A stretch of DNA of 64,000 bases from an uncultured Albidovulum sp. (lineage in GTDB: Bacteria > Pseudomonadota > Alphaproteobacteria > Rhodobacterales > Rhodobacteraceae): positions 62,001 to 126,000 of the forward strand of contig CAJYAD010000006.1 of NCBI GenBank assembly GCA_913064775.1, read 5' to 3'. Both the position numbers and the translations under genes were made by a program. This document shows, piece by piece, positions 22,165 through 30,453 of the stretch; the stretch's first letter is position 1, and the number at the start of each line of letters is the position of its first letter. The notes below the pieces were generated by a model that saw nothing but the letters and a program-made list of their open reading frames with translations, searched no databases and was not told the DNA's origin.

Positions 22165-22980
22165 ATGAAACCCGCAGATATCCACAGCCTCGTTTCCGAC
22201 CTCAAGGCGCGGGGCGAGGCCTTTGCGCTGGCCACCGTCGTGCGCACCGTCGCCGCCACCGCCGCCAAGGCCGGCGCCAAGGCGGTGATCCGGCCCGACG
22301 GCACGATTTCCGAAGGCTGGATCGGCGGCGGTTGCGCCCGCGCGGCGGTCCTGAAAGCCGCCCATGACGCGATCGCCGACGGCCAGCCGCGCCTGGTCTC
22401 GATCCAGCCCAAGGACCTTCTGGGCGCCCAGGGCGTAAGCGCCGGCGAGACCCGCGACGGGATCCGCTTTGCCTCGAACATGTGCCCGTCGAAGGGCACG
22501 ATGGATGTCTTTGTGGAGCCGATCATGCCGCAGCCCGAACTGGTGATCATGGGGGCCAGCCCGGTGGCGGTGGCGCTGGCAGATCTTGGCGCCCGGATGG
22601 GATTTTCGCGCACCATCACCGCGCCGCCCGAGGATCAGCCCGCCTTTGCCGAGGCCGAGCGGCGGATCGAGGGCTATGCGCTGGAAGCCGCCCCCGCCGG
22701 GCGCCGCTATGTCGTGGTCTCGACCCAGGGCCGCGGCGACGAGGCGGCGCTGCGCGCGGCGCTGGCCTCGGGCGCCGAATATGTCGCCTTCGTGGGGTCG
22801 CATGCCAAGGGGGCGGCACTGCGGGCGGCACTGGAAAAGGCCGGGGTGGAACGCGAGGCGCTGGCCGCGCTCAAGGTGCCGGCCGGTCTGGATATCGGCG
22901 CGATCACCCCCGATGAGATCGCGCTGTCGATCCTGGCCGAGATCGTCCGGATCATGCGCCGCGATGGCGGCCGGCCCTGA
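22165..22980 (+). CDS. coxF: XdhC/CoxI-family cofactor maturation protein
   Basis: A 271-residue protein of the XdhC/CoxF family that handles molybdenum cofactor or copper insertion for molybdenum hydroxylases. The N-terminal XdhC domain has ATVVRTVAATAAKAGAKAVI and GWIGGGCARAAVL with its conserved Cys. The C-terminal Rossmann-like domain has VIMGASPVAVALADLGARMG and VVSTQGRGDEAAL. AAGGAGG precedes the ATG at 22165. It lies between coxE and coxG as in known cox clusters. Confidence 0.88.
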   Translation: MKPADIHSLVSDLKARGEAFALATVVRTVAATAAKAGAKAVIRPDGTISEGWIGGGCARAAVLKAAHDAIADGQPRLVSIQPKDLLGAQGVSAGETRDGIRFASNMCPSKGTMDVFVEPIMPQPELVIMGASPVAVALADLGARMGFSRTITAPPEDQPAFAEAERRIEGYALEAAPAGRRYVVVSTQGRGDEAALRAALASGAEYVAFVGSHAKGAALRAALEKAGVEREALAALKVPAGLDIGAITPDEIALSILAEIVRIMRRDGGRP

Positions 22981-23038
22981 TGCGGAACCCGTTTGTCCGC
23001 CGTTGAACCCGTTTCCCTGCTGTGAAGAAGGAACCCAC

Positions 23039-23494
23039 ATGGAACTGAGCGACGAAATCCTCATCTCTGCCCCGCGCGACAAGGTCTATGCCGCGTTGAT
23101 GGATCCGGAGGTTCTGAAAGCCTCGATCCCGGGCTGCGAGGAACTGACCCGGCTGTCGGACGACGAATTCACCGCCAAGGTGGTGCTGAAGGTCGGCCCG
23201 GTGAAGGCGCGGTTCGGCGGGCAGGTGACGCTTGACCGAAGCGGCGCGCCGGAACGGATGTCCATCACCGGCGAGGGCAATGGCGGCGTGGCAGGCTTTG
23301 CCAGAGGCGGCGCCGATGTCGAACTGATCGAAGAGGCCGGCGGCACCCGCCTGCGCTATACCGCCAAGGCCGACATCGGCGGCAAGATCGCCCAGTTGGG
23401 CAGCCGGTTGATCCTTGGCACGGCCAAGAAGCTTTCGGCCGCGTTCTTCTCCAACTTCGCGGCGACAATCACCGAAGAGGTCGAAGAGGGCTGA
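23039..23494 (+). CDS. coxG: CO dehydrogenase subunit G (SRPBCC fold)
   Basis: A 151-residue protein of the CoxG/SRPBCC fold, starting MELSDEILISAPRDKVYAAL with the family signature ISIPGCEEL-like segment (ASIPGCEELTRLSDDEF). CoxG is known to recruit CO dehydrogenase to the cytoplasmic membrane, and recent work on mycobacterial enzymes links it to quinone delivery. It is the last gene of the cox run and is followed by a strong hairpin. Confidence 0.9.
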   Translation: MELSDEILISAPRDKVYAALMDPEVLKASIPGCEELTRLSDDEFTAKVVLKVGPVKARFGGQVTLDRSGAPERMSITGEGNGGVAGFARGGADVELIEEAGGTRLRYTAKADIGGKIAQLGSRLILGTAKKLSAAFFSNFAATITEEVEEG

Positions 23495-23498
23495 GGCC

Positions 23499-23523
23499 TT
23501 GCCCGCCGAGACCCGGCGGGCAA
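23499..23523. terminator. strong hairpin between coxG and the convergent PAP2 gene
   Basis: TTGCCCGCCG and CGGCGGGCAA form a perfect 10-bp stem with an AGACC loop, 5 bp past the coxG stop. Neither strand has a U run after it, so it may act as an mRNA end stabiliser or Rho-assisted terminator. Confidence 0.5.
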
Positions 23524-23637
23524 ACGACCATCTGAACCGCCGCGACGCGGAAGACCGCCCCGCCAGACGCGCGGCCGACCGGGGGATACCCGTCGCGCGC
23601 AGCCTTTGTCGGGCGAACGCCGCGCGGGGTTGTCGGA

Positions 23638-24330
23638 TCACTCCTCCTGTTGCGAGGGTTGCAATCGCACATCCTTCGCCAAAGACCCGGCCCTGCCCCA
23701 CGCCGAGGCGCGCCACCGCCCTGCCCCGCCGCGCGCCACGCGCCACAGCCGCACCGCAAGGGCCCCGGCCCCGGCCCCCACCATGGCGCCAGCCAGAATG
23801 TCGCCGAGAAAATGCCACTGCCCCAGCATCAGCGCCAGCGCCAGCAGCCCCAGCAGACCGAGATAGACCCAGCGCCAGCGCGGAAAGTATAGCCAGGCGA
23901 CCGTCAGGATCGCCGCCGCCTGATCGGTATGCCCCGAGGGGAAAGAGCCAAAGGGGTGGCCGTGGTGGAACCAGTGAAAGCCGTATTGCCCGCGCTGGAT
24001 CAGCAGGCTGGGCACCGAGCGGCCGAAGATCGGCTTCAGCACCTCATGGGTCAGCCACAGGCTGGCCAGTAGCGCGATCCCCGCCAGCATCCCGGCTTCG
24101 ATCCAGCGCGGCATGGGGCGTCGGGCCACCAGAAATTCGGCCCCCGTCAGCACGCCCGCCCAGGCGATCACGATCATCACCGGCAGGGTCAGCGAGGGAT
24201 TGGTGAAGACCGCGTGGCCAAGGTGGAACTGCGCGAAGAACAAAGCCAGCGGGCGGTCGATCCACAGCACCGAGACCAGCGTCGCCAGCGCCAGTACAAG
24301 ACCGGCGAAGAGCGGGCGGCGCTGCAGCAT
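23638..24330 (-). CDS. PAP2-family membrane phosphatase
   Basis: A 230-residue integral membrane phosphatase with about six helices. The three PAP2 motifs are present: KPIFGRSVP (KxxxxRP-like), FPSGHTDQ, and GQWHFLGDILAG with the catalytic His and Asp. Substrates in this family are lipid phosphates such as undecaprenyl diphosphate, phosphatidic acid or lipid A phosphates; the sequence does not say which. It is convergent with the cox cluster and probably unrelated to it. Confidence 0.85.
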   Translation of the reverse strand: MLQRRPLFAGLVLALATLVSVLWIDRPLALFFAQFHLGHAVFTNPSLTLPVMIVIAWAGVLTGAEFLVARRPMPRWIEAGMLAGIALLASLWLTHEVLKPIFGRSVPSLLIQRGQYGFHWFHHGHPFGSFPSGHTDQAAAILTVAWLYFPRWRWVYLGLLGLLALALMLGQWHFLGDILAGAMVGAGAGALAVRLWRVARGGAGRWRASAWGRAGSLAKDVRLQPSQQEE

Positions 24331-24629
24331 CGGGCATCTCCTGTGATCCGGCGAAAGCGCCGGCGCCCCGCTCAGCTACGTGGCTATCGGCGGGGCGTCA
24401 ATTGCCAGCCCCTGCCCCACGGCCGCCGGAGCAGCGCCCTCGGCGAGGTTTCGCGCGCGAAACCGGCGGTCAGGCCGGTTCCAGCAGGCGGTCGCCCGAA
24501 ATGAGCGGCGTCACCCGTGGGCCGAGCAATGCAATTGCTGCATTGCGGCATTCTTCTATTGGGTGTGGTGGGGCAGCCCCTGACAGCCCATGTTTCAGGG
24601 ACACGAGTTGATTGACAGAGGATATGAAA
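24331..24629. other. divergent intergenic region, no gene seen
   Basis: About 300 bp between the PAP2 gene and the DUF1127 gene, which should hold promoters for both. I see no convincing sigma-70 pair, only a small dyad GCAATTGCTGCATTGC about 24527-24546. Confidence 0.4.
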
Positions 24630-24854
24630 ATGACCGCCCTGCAGATTGGTAGCCCCGCCCGCCATCGCGCCGCCCCGTTCAACCTTCACGCCTCGCTCGA
24701 ACGCGTCCGGGACGCCTACGAGCGCCGGCAGGACTACCTCAAGACTGTGCGTGAACTGTCGGCGATGTCCGACCGTGATCTGGCCGATATCGGTATTCGC
24801 CGTGGCGACTTCCATAGCGTCGCCAAGGGCACCTTCGTTCGCGGCCAGTCCTGA
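24630..24854 (+). CDS. DUF1127-family small protein
   Basis: A 74-residue protein ending in the DUF1127 module LSAMSDRDLADIGIRRGDFHSV, a small Arg-rich helical domain. It is common in alphaproteobacteria, where relatives take part in RNA turnover and phosphate or carbon responses. The ATG at 24630 is chosen because AGAGGA at 24617-24622 lies 7 bp upstream. The ATG six bases earlier would be too close. A terminator follows, so it is a single-gene unit. Confidence 0.8.
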   Translation: MTALQIGSPARHRAAPFNLHASLERVRDAYERRQDYLKTVRELSAMSDRDLADIGIRRGDFHSVAKGTFVRGQS

Positions 24855-24900
24855 TCCGCCGCGTTGATGGCTGAGGACGAAGCTGGCCTTAAACGTTGCC

Positions 24901-24927
24901 ACGGCGGCATCCGATTGCCGCCGTTTG
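24901..24927 (+). terminator. terminator of the DUF1127 gene
   Basis: ACGGCGGCA (24901-24909) and TGCCGCCGT (24916-24924) form a perfect 9-bp stem with a six-base loop, followed by TTTGG. Confidence 0.7.
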
Positions 24928-25097
24928 GGGTACTCCCCCCCACAGCACAGGGTCTGGCACCTCAAGCTACGCTTTGCGCCTGCTGATCAGGTCACGTAAC
25001 TTCGTATAGCAGTAAGCAGGCCACCGCCGGTGGTTGGCCGCCAAGGCCTTGTGAGGGCGGCGATGATTTGCAACTCGATCCGTTGCCAGACGCGATG
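24928..25097. other. gap before the cold-shock duplication, no gene seen
   Basis: About 170 bp of mixed composition. A minus-strand frame here ends in HRRPHKALAANHRRW, which faintly recalls the end of an integrase/transposase, but it is too short to call. Confidence 0.3.
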
Positions 25098-25257
25098 AAT
25101 CATCGACAAGCCGCCTCCGGTCTGTCATTTTGTCAGGGCTACGTTTCCATTTCGATCCCCTGCTTTCCCTTTCGGACTTCAGCGAATTCGATCTTGGCCA
25201 ACCGCGCCACGCTGTTGCACTTATGCGAACAGGTTGAAAACTAAAGGAGATCTCACG

Positions 25258-25464
25258 ATGGCCAATGGCACCGTGAAATGGTTCAACGCCTCCAAAGGCT
25301 TCGGCTTCATTGCTCCCGAATCGGGCGGCAAGGACATCTTTCTGCATATCTCGGCCGTTGAGCGCGCCGGCCTCACCACCGTGAGCGACGATCAGAAAGT
25401 CACCTATGACGTCGAATCCGGCCGTGACGGCCGCGAATCTGCGACCAACCTCAAGCTCGCTTGA
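25258..25464 (+). CDS. cspA: cold-shock protein (CspA family), copy 1
   Basis: A 68-residue single-domain nucleic-acid chaperone: MANGTVKWFNASKGFGFIAP with RNP1 (KGFGFI) and RNP2 (IFLHIS). AAGGAGA sits 7 bp before the ATG. The 160-bp leader is long enough to hold the thermosensitive structure known from other csp mRNAs. It differs from copy 2 at five positions (A11T, S12T, E21D, I27V, K66Q, positions approximate). Confidence 0.9.
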   Translation: MANGTVKWFNASKGFGFIAPESGGKDIFLHISAVERAGLTTVSDDQKVTYDVESGRDGRESATNLKLA

Positions 25465-25487
25465 ACGGTCAATCCGGATTTGGAACA

Positions 25488-25510
25488 GGGCGCCTTCGGG
25501 CGCCCTTTTT
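25488..25510 (+). terminator. Rho-independent terminator of cold-shock copy 1
   Basis: GGGCGCC and GGCGCCC around a TTCG tetraloop, followed by TTTTT. Confidence 0.93.
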
Positions 25511-25750
25511 CGTTGTACATGGCGTTGAGGACAGCTCCGCCAATCCGACGAACGATCTCATCCCGCCCCCCCCCGTTCCAGAACCGACGCGGGAACGGCG
25601 ACAGCTTGCCCCCGTCTTGCAAGCGGTAACGGCAGCGCGTGACGCAGGCCCCGACGGCGCCCGCGGCCGGGCGACCTTCGTCCAACTTGCCGCGAATTGC
25701 GGCTTTGGCGGAACTGGCGGCCGGTTTTGCTCGCCTCCTCAGGCGCAATC
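25511..25750. other. spacer between the two cold-shock units, no gene seen
   Basis: 240 bp not shared with the region before copy 1. It contains a run of ten C residues near 25565. Frames across it are shadows without family resemblance. Confidence 0.4.
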
Positions 25751-25910
25751 AATCATCGACAAGCCGTCCGGGGTGTGTCATTCAGCGCGGGCTACGTTTC
25801 CATTTCGATCCCCTGCTTTCCCTTCCGGACTTCAGCGAATTCGATCTTGGCCGACCGCGCCACGCTGTTGCACTTCTGCGAACAGGTTGAAAACTAAAGG
25901 AGATCTCACG

Positions 25911-26117
25911 ATGGCCAATGGCACCGTGAAATGGTTCAACACCACCAAAGGCTTCGGCTTCATTGCACCCGACTCGGGCGGCAAGGACGTCTTTCTGCAC
26001 ATTTCGGCCGTTGAGCGCGCCGGCCTCACCACGGTGAGCGACGACCAGAAAGTCACCTATGACGTCGAATCCGGTCGCGACGGTCGGGAATCCGCGACGA
26101 ACCTTCAGCTCGCCTGA
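25911..26117 (+). CDS. cold-shock protein (CspA family), copy 2
   Basis: A 68-residue paralogue of the preceding gene with the same RNP motifs (KGFGFI, VFLHIS) and the same AAGGAGA ribosome-binding site. An upstream frame open back to 25461 is not credible, because the conserved leader lies in it. Retention of leader, gene and terminator in both copies suggests dosage or expression-timing differences rather than a decaying copy. Confidence 0.9.
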   Translation: MANGTVKWFNTTKGFGFIAPDSGGKDVFLHISAVERAGLTTVSDDQKVTYDVESGRDGRESATNLQLA

Positions 26118-26140
26118 ACGGTCAATCCGGATTTGGAGCA

Positions 26141-26163
26141 GGGCGCCCTCGGGCGCCCTTTTT
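26141..26163 (+). terminator. Rho-independent terminator of cold-shock copy 2
   Basis: GGGCGCC and GGCGCCC around a CTCG loop, followed by TTTTT. Confidence 0.93.
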
Positions 26164-26387
26164 CGTTGAGCTGGCGTTGATAATCTATCCGCCCCGCCGG
26201 CCTCGATGCACCAAGACGGCGCCCCAATCGGCGATCCGGGTGCATGTGGCCGGGCAGACGGCAATCCTGTTCGGCAGGCTCAGCGAGCGCCGCAGGGGTG
26301 CCACAGGCACCGACAGATGCCACCGCCCTCTTCAGGCTTTGAAAAGCGACGGATCCGGGGCCCGGCAAGCTATTTCACAGAAGAAAT

Positions 26388-26471
26388 TGGTGCCCGAGGT
26401 CGGATTCGAACCGACATGCCTTGCGGCGGCGGATTTTGAATCCGCTGCGTCTACCATTCCGCCACTCGGGC
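26388..26471 (-). tRNA. tRNA-Leu (anticodon CAA)
   Basis: Minus-strand cloverleaf with acceptor arms GCCCGAG and CTCGGGC and encoded ACCA. The anticodon loop TTCAAAA has CAA at 26438-26436, there is a class-II long variable arm (GCCGCAAGGC), and the T-arm is GTTCGAATC. 84 nt. The 224 bp between the cold-shock terminator and this gene hold nothing I recognise. Confidence 0.95.
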
Positions 26472-26512
26472 CCCTTGCGCGGGAATAGCCGCGCCTTGGC
26501 GTCTCGTCAATC

Positions 26513-27865
26513 TCAGAACATCAGCCTTACCAGCCACAGGGTGAGGCCCGGAAAGCCCACCAGCAGGGCCACGCGCGCCAGATCCGACAGCACGAAGGGC
26601 GCGACGCCGCGATAGGTGCTGGTGATCGGGATGTCGCGGGCGACGTTGTTGATGATGAAAAGGTTCATGCCCACGGGCGGCGTGATCAACCCCACCTCGA
26701 CCACGATCAGCGCCAGCACCCCGAACCAGATCGCGGTTTCCTCGCCCGTCAGGCCGAAATCCAGCCCCTCGATGATCGGAAAGAAGATCGGGATCGTCAG
26801 CAGGATCATCGACAGGCTGTCCATCACGCAGCCGAAAAGCAGATAGCAAACCAGGATCGCCAGCAGCACCATATAGGGCGACAGCCCCGCGTGAGAGACC
26901 CAATCGGTCAGCGCCTCGGGCGCCCGGGTCAGCGCGAGGAAGGCGTTGAACAGCTGCGCGCCCAGCAGGATCAGAAAGATCATGCCGGTCGAGATCGCCG
27001 TCTGCAGCACGGATTCGAGAAACCCGCCCCAGCCCAGCGTGCGTGTCATCACCCCGTAGCCGCCGGCCAGCACCGCGCCGACCGCCGCGCCCTCGGTCGG
27101 CGTGAACAGCGCCTGCACCCCGGGTTGCACCCAGTTCCAGTCGCCGGCGATGCCGCCCATCACCAGACCGAAGATCACGACCACCGGCCAGACCCGCACG
27201 AGGCCACGAAACCGCTCGGCATAGGGTTTGCGCGCGGCCCTTGTGGCGGCGCCAGGGCTGACGCGCACATAGATCGCGACGGTCAGCATATAGCCAAGCG
27301 CCGCCAGAATGCCGGGGATCAGCGCGGCCACGAACATCTTGACAATGTTCTGCTGCGCCAGGATCGCATAGATCACCAGCACCACCGACGGCGGGATCAG
27401 GATGCCCAGCGTGCCCCCCGCCGCCAACACCCCGGTAGAGAGCGCATCGGAATAGCCGCGCTTGCGCATCTCGGGCAGCGCCACCTGCCCCATGGTCGAG
27501 GCCGTCGCCAGCGACGAGCCGCAAACCGCGCCGAAGCCCGCACAGGCGCCGACGGCCGCCATCGCCATGCCGCCCCGCCTGTGGCCCAGCCAGTCCGAGG
27601 CCGCCCCGAACAGCGCCGCCGACATCCCCGATCGCGTCGCGAACTGCCCCATCAGCAGAAACAGCGGCACGATCGACAGCGAATATGAGGCGAAGGTCTC
27701 ATAGGCCAGGGTCTTCATCTGCGCCAGCGGCGCGGCGGGCCTGCCCAGCACATACCAGGTGCCGAAAAACCCCGCCATCCCCATCGCCACCGCGATCGGC
27801 ACCCGCAGGAAGATCGCCAGCAGCATCAGCCCGAAGGCGACAAGCGCAAGCTCCAGCCCGGTCAT
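26513..27865 (-). CDS. dctM: TRAP transporter large membrane subunit (DctM type)
   Basis: A 450-residue permease with about 12 hydrophobic segments, the large subunit of a tripartite ATP-independent importer driven by the sodium or proton gradient. Family landmarks are LRVPIAVAMGMAGFFGTW, a GSSLATASTMGQVALPEM segment, GGTLGILIPPSVVLVIYA and TPPVGMNLFIINNVA. The start at 27865 overlaps the DctQ stop in ATGA. A longer frame back to 27910 reads through DctQ. Confidence 0.9.
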   Translation of the reverse strand: MTGLELALVAFGLMLLAIFLRVPIAVAMGMAGFFGTWYVLGRPAAPLAQMKTLAYETFASYSLSIVPLFLLMGQFATRSGMSAALFGAASDWLGHRRGGMAMAAVGACAGFGAVCGSSLATASTMGQVALPEMRKRGYSDALSTGVLAAGGTLGILIPPSVVLVIYAILAQQNIVKMFVAALIPGILAALGYMLTVAIYVRVSPGAATRAARKPYAERFRGLVRVWPVVVIFGLVMGGIAGDWNWVQPGVQALFTPTEGAAVGAVLAGGYGVMTRTLGWGGFLESVLQTAISTGMIFLILLGAQLFNAFLALTRAPEALTDWVSHAGLSPYMVLLAILVCYLLFGCVMDSLSMILLTIPIFFPIIEGLDFGLTGEETAIWFGVLALIVVEVGLITPPVGMNLFIINNVARDIPITSTYRGVAPFVLSDLARVALLVGFPGLTLWLVRLMF

Positions 27866-28446
27866 GGCTTGCCTTCCTGCCCGTCCAGCACCCAGTTCAG
27901 GCTGCGCCACATGGTGTAGAGGCTGACCAGAAAGAACACCCCCGCCCCGATCAGCGCCAGCCCGTAGGGGATCCAGATAGGGATCGCCAGCTCATAGGTG
28001 CTTTCGGCGAAATAGGGCCGCGCCCCGAAGGCCAGCGCCCGGCGCAGCGCCTCGTCGCCATAGGGGACCTTCTCGCCAAACCCCAGATACAGCCGCCACA
28101 GGATCACCCCGGCCACAAGCGTGATCAGCGTATCGCCCAGAAAGCCCAGAAAGGCCTGCGCCCGCAGCGGCAGGGCCGAGATGAAGATATCCACCGTCAC
28201 ATGGCCGCGCCGCAACTGGCACCAGGGCAGGAAGGCAAAGACCGCCAGCGCGCAGCCGATGCCGACCAGTTCGTAATCGCCCTTGATCGGTCCCAACCCC
28301 AGCGGCAGCAGCGCCCGCCCGATGATCGAGGCCGAGGTGATCACCGCCGCCGCCGTCAGCACCACACCCCCCGCAATCGCGAAGCCGCGCGCCAGCGCCT
28401 CCACCCATCGACCCGCCCGGGCCTCTGCCGCGCCTGCCAGTGACAT
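27862..28446 (-). CDS. dctQ: TRAP transporter small membrane subunit (DctQ type)
   Basis: A 194-residue four-helix membrane protein bridging the binding protein and DctM. WCQLRRGHVTVDIFISALP is the typical cytoplasmic motif. The ATG at 28446 sits right after GGGGAAGG. A GTG 11 codons earlier is possible but less well placed. Confidence 0.85.
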   Translation of the reverse strand: MSLAGAAEARAGRWVEALARGFAIAGGVVLTAAAVITSASIIGRALLPLGLGPIKGDYELVGIGCALAVFAFLPWCQLRRGHVTVDIFISALPLRAQAFLGFLGDTLITLVAGVILWRLYLGFGEKVPYGDEALRRALAFGARPYFAESTYELAIPIWIPYGLALIGAGVFFLVSLYTMWRSLNWVLDGQEGKP

Positions 28447-28526
28447 GCCTTCCCCCGCTTCCGCTCGCAACCCCGTCACCCAAGCGGCCGCCCCGCCCGG
28501 TTTTCACCCCGGACGGGACGCGTCGC

Positions 28527-29561
28527 TCAATCGGTATATTTGGCGACCAGCGCCTTGGCGTCGTCCATCATCGCCTGCGCCGGCAGGCCCTGCTTGGTGG
28601 TCTCGGCCAGCCAGTCCGCCGTCACCTCGACGCCGATCTTTTGCAGGCCGGCGCGGGTGCCCTCGTCCATCGTGTAGATGTCCATCCCCTGCTTTTCGCC
28701 CTGCTTGCGGCCGATCGCGTCGCCCTTGTCCATCGCCCGTCCGGCCAGGGCCGAGGTCTCCAGCCCGGAATTGGCATCCAGAACCTTCTTCAGATCGTCG
28801 GGCAGCTTGTCATAGACTTGGCGGTTCATCGCCCAAAGGAAGAAGGTGTTATACATGTCATGGCTGCCGCCGATCTGGGTGGCGGAATTGGCCAGCTCGG
28901 TGATCTTCAGCCCCGGCGCCACCTCCCACGGAATCACCCCGCCATCGACAACCCCTTTCGACAGCGCCTCGGGGAAGGCCGGCACCGGCATCCCCACCGG
29001 CGTGGCGCCCAGCTTCTCCAGCATCGCATTGGCCAGCCGCGAGGGCCCGCGCAGCTTCAACCCCTTGAAATCGGCCAGCGTCTTGACCGGCGCGCCCTTC
29101 TTGAAAACAATCCCCGGCCCATGCACATGCACCGCGATCAGATGCACGTCGGCGAATTCCTTCAGCAGGTATTTCTGGGTGAAATCCCACGCCGCCTTCG
29201 ACGAGGCCTCGGCCGAGGTCGAGGTCAGGAACGGCAGCTCCATCGTCGCGGCGCCGGGAAAGCGCCCCGGCGTATAGGCCGGCAGCGCCCAGCCGCAATC
29301 GATCACCCCGTCGCGGATCTGGTCATACAGCGCCGGCGGCTTGCCGCCCAACTGCATCGCGGGATAAAGCTCTACCTTGATGCGGCCACCCGAATCCGCC
29401 TCGACCTTCTTGGCCCAGGGTTCCATGAAGAACATCGGGACCGAGCCCTTGGGCGACAGGAAATGCTGGCAGCGCAGCGTGACCTCGGCCGCAAAGCCCG
29501 CACTGGCCGAAACCGCAAGGGCCACGGCCCCCGCAAGGGCCGCCTTGAACATGAATGTCAT
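28527..29561 (-). CDS. dctP: TRAP transporter substrate-binding protein (DctP type)
   Basis: A 344-residue periplasmic receptor with a signal peptide (MTFMFKAALAGAVALAVSAS, cleaved near GFA-AEV). The DctP pattern continues with FFMEPWAKKVEADSGGRIKV and the long helix region LRGPSRLANAMLEKLGATPV, whose Arg usually binds the carboxylate of the ligand. The ATG at 29561 is preceded by GGGAGG. It heads the dctPQM set with an 80-bp gap to dctQ. The ligand is a small organic acid that cannot be specified. Confidence 0.9.
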   Translation of the reverse strand: MTFMFKAALAGAVALAVSASAGFAAEVTLRCQHFLSPKGSVPMFFMEPWAKKVEADSGGRIKVELYPAMQLGGKPPALYDQIRDGVIDCGWALPAYTPGRFPGAATMELPFLTSTSAEASSKAAWDFTQKYLLKEFADVHLIAVHVHGPGIVFKKGAPVKTLADFKGLKLRGPSRLANAMLEKLGATPVGMPVPAFPEALSKGVVDGGVIPWEVAPGLKITELANSATQIGGSHDMYNTFFLWAMNRQVYDKLPDDLKKVLDANSGLETSALAGRAMDKGDAIGRKQGEKQGMDIYTMDEGTRAGLQKIGVEVTADWLAETTKQGLPAQAMMDDAKALVAKYTD

Positions 29562-29874
29562 CTTTCCTCCCTTCGGCCGCGCCGGCGTCTTCGCGCGCCG
29601 CGCCGCCATCGCTTTCCTCGCGACCGGCGCCGATCACGCGCGATCACGCACAACATTACTTTTCGTGACAACAGGCTGGCCAGCGTTTTCTTGAGGGGTG
29701 ACAAATCGCGCGGGCGCCGCGGACGACGCCAGCCCCGCCGCCAGCCCAAGACCCGAAAAACCTCTGCTGGCTTCATCTTGGTCCAAATACTCAAACGCGG
29801 CGCCAGCCATGCACGCGATCTTGACCTTTGGGCGCCGCCGTGGTCGAACCCTTGCGGACCCGAAAGAGGCCCGG
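29562..29874. other. divergent intergenic region, no gene seen
   Basis: About 310 bp between dctP and the DedA-like gene. Apart from one copy of the TATTTGGACCA element (29769-29792) I see nothing. No protein-like frame has support. Confidence 0.5.
29769..29792 (-). repeat. partial copy of the TATTTGGACCA intergenic element
   Basis: On the minus strand it reads GAGTATTTGGACCAAGATGA, followed by AGCC. It matches the right end of the 50-bp elements at 34254 and 41714 but lacks their G/C hairpin half. Confidence 0.55.
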
Positions 29875-30453
29875 ATGCTGCGCAAGACCTACGATTGGAC
29901 GATCTCGCTGGCGCAATCCCGGCACGCCTATTGGGCGCTGTTCGTCGTCGCCTTCATCGAAAGCTCGGTCTTTCCGATCCCGCCCGACGTGCTGATCATC
30001 CCGATGGTCATCGCCCGCCCCACCCGCGCCTGGCGGGTGGCGACGGTGGCGTTGCTGGGGTCAGTGCTGGGGGGAATGCTGGGCTATGCGATCGGCGCGC
30101 TGCTGTTCCAGCAGGTCGGAGAGCCGATCCTGCAGTTCTACGGCAAGATGCAGGCCGCCGAGGAATTCGCCGCGCGTTTCAACCACTACGGCGCCTGGGC
30201 CGTGCTGGTCGCCGGCGTCACCCCCTTCCCCTACAAGGTGATCACCATCGTCTCGGGCTGGACCCATCTGAACATCTGGGTCTTCATGGCCGCCTCAATC
30301 GTGGCGCGTGGCGCGCGGTTCTTCGTGGTTGCCGCACTCTTGCGCATCTTCGGAGCGCCGGTACGCGATTTCATTGAGCGCCGATTGGGGTTAGTCTTCT
30401 CTCTTGCCGTCCTCCTTCTGATCGGGGGCTTTGCAGCCGTGAGGTACCTATGA
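29875..30453 (+). CDS. DedA/YqaA-family membrane protein (VTT domain)
   Basis: A 192-residue inner-membrane protein of the DedA/SNARE-associated (VTT) superfamily, YqaA branch. The re-entrant motif reads FIESSVFPIPPDVLIIPMV, and the second GVTPFPYKVITIVSGW has the conserved Gly/Pro pattern. Relatives act as lipid flippases or in membrane homeostasis. The ATG at 29875 follows AAAGAGG. A frame open from 29698 has no start signal and crosses the intergenic element. It overlaps dsbB by ATGA. Confidence 0.82.
   Translation: MLRKTYDWTISLAQSRHAYWALFVVAFIESSVFPIPPDVLIIPMVIARPTRAWRVATVALLGSVLGGMLGYAIGALLFQQVGEPILQFYGKMQAAEEFAARFNHYGAWAVLVAGVTPFPYKVITIVSGWTHLNIWVFMAASIVARGARFFVVAALLRIFGAPVRDFIERRLGLVFSLAVLLLIGGFAAVRYL

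Larger units (their letters stand above)
25098..25510 (+). repeat. tandem duplication unit 1 (leader, cold-shock gene, terminator)
   Basis: The segment aligns without gaps to 25751-26163, an offset of 653 bp. It covers about 160 bp of 5' leader, the whole cold-shock coding region and its terminator. The leader from GGCTACGTTTCC to the ATG is almost identical between the copies, so it is likely functional. Confidence 0.85.
25751..26163 (+). repeat. tandem duplication unit 2
   Basis: Second copy of the 413-bp unit. The only clearly diverged part is about 20 bp at 25767-25786, before the leader's conserved GGCTACGTTTCC. The two terminators differ only in the loop (TTCG against CTCG). Confidence 0.85.

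Noticed and set aside
24967-25347. Possible transposase C-terminus (HRRPHKALAANHRRW) on the minus strand
   Set aside because: Only a short stretch recalls integrase ends. It overlaps the cold-shock leader and gene, and there are no terminal repeats or catalytic residues.
26177-26488. A 103-codon frame ending near GFEPTCLAAADFESAAS
   Set aside because: It reads through tRNA-Leu in antisense, the other common tRNA-derived artefact.
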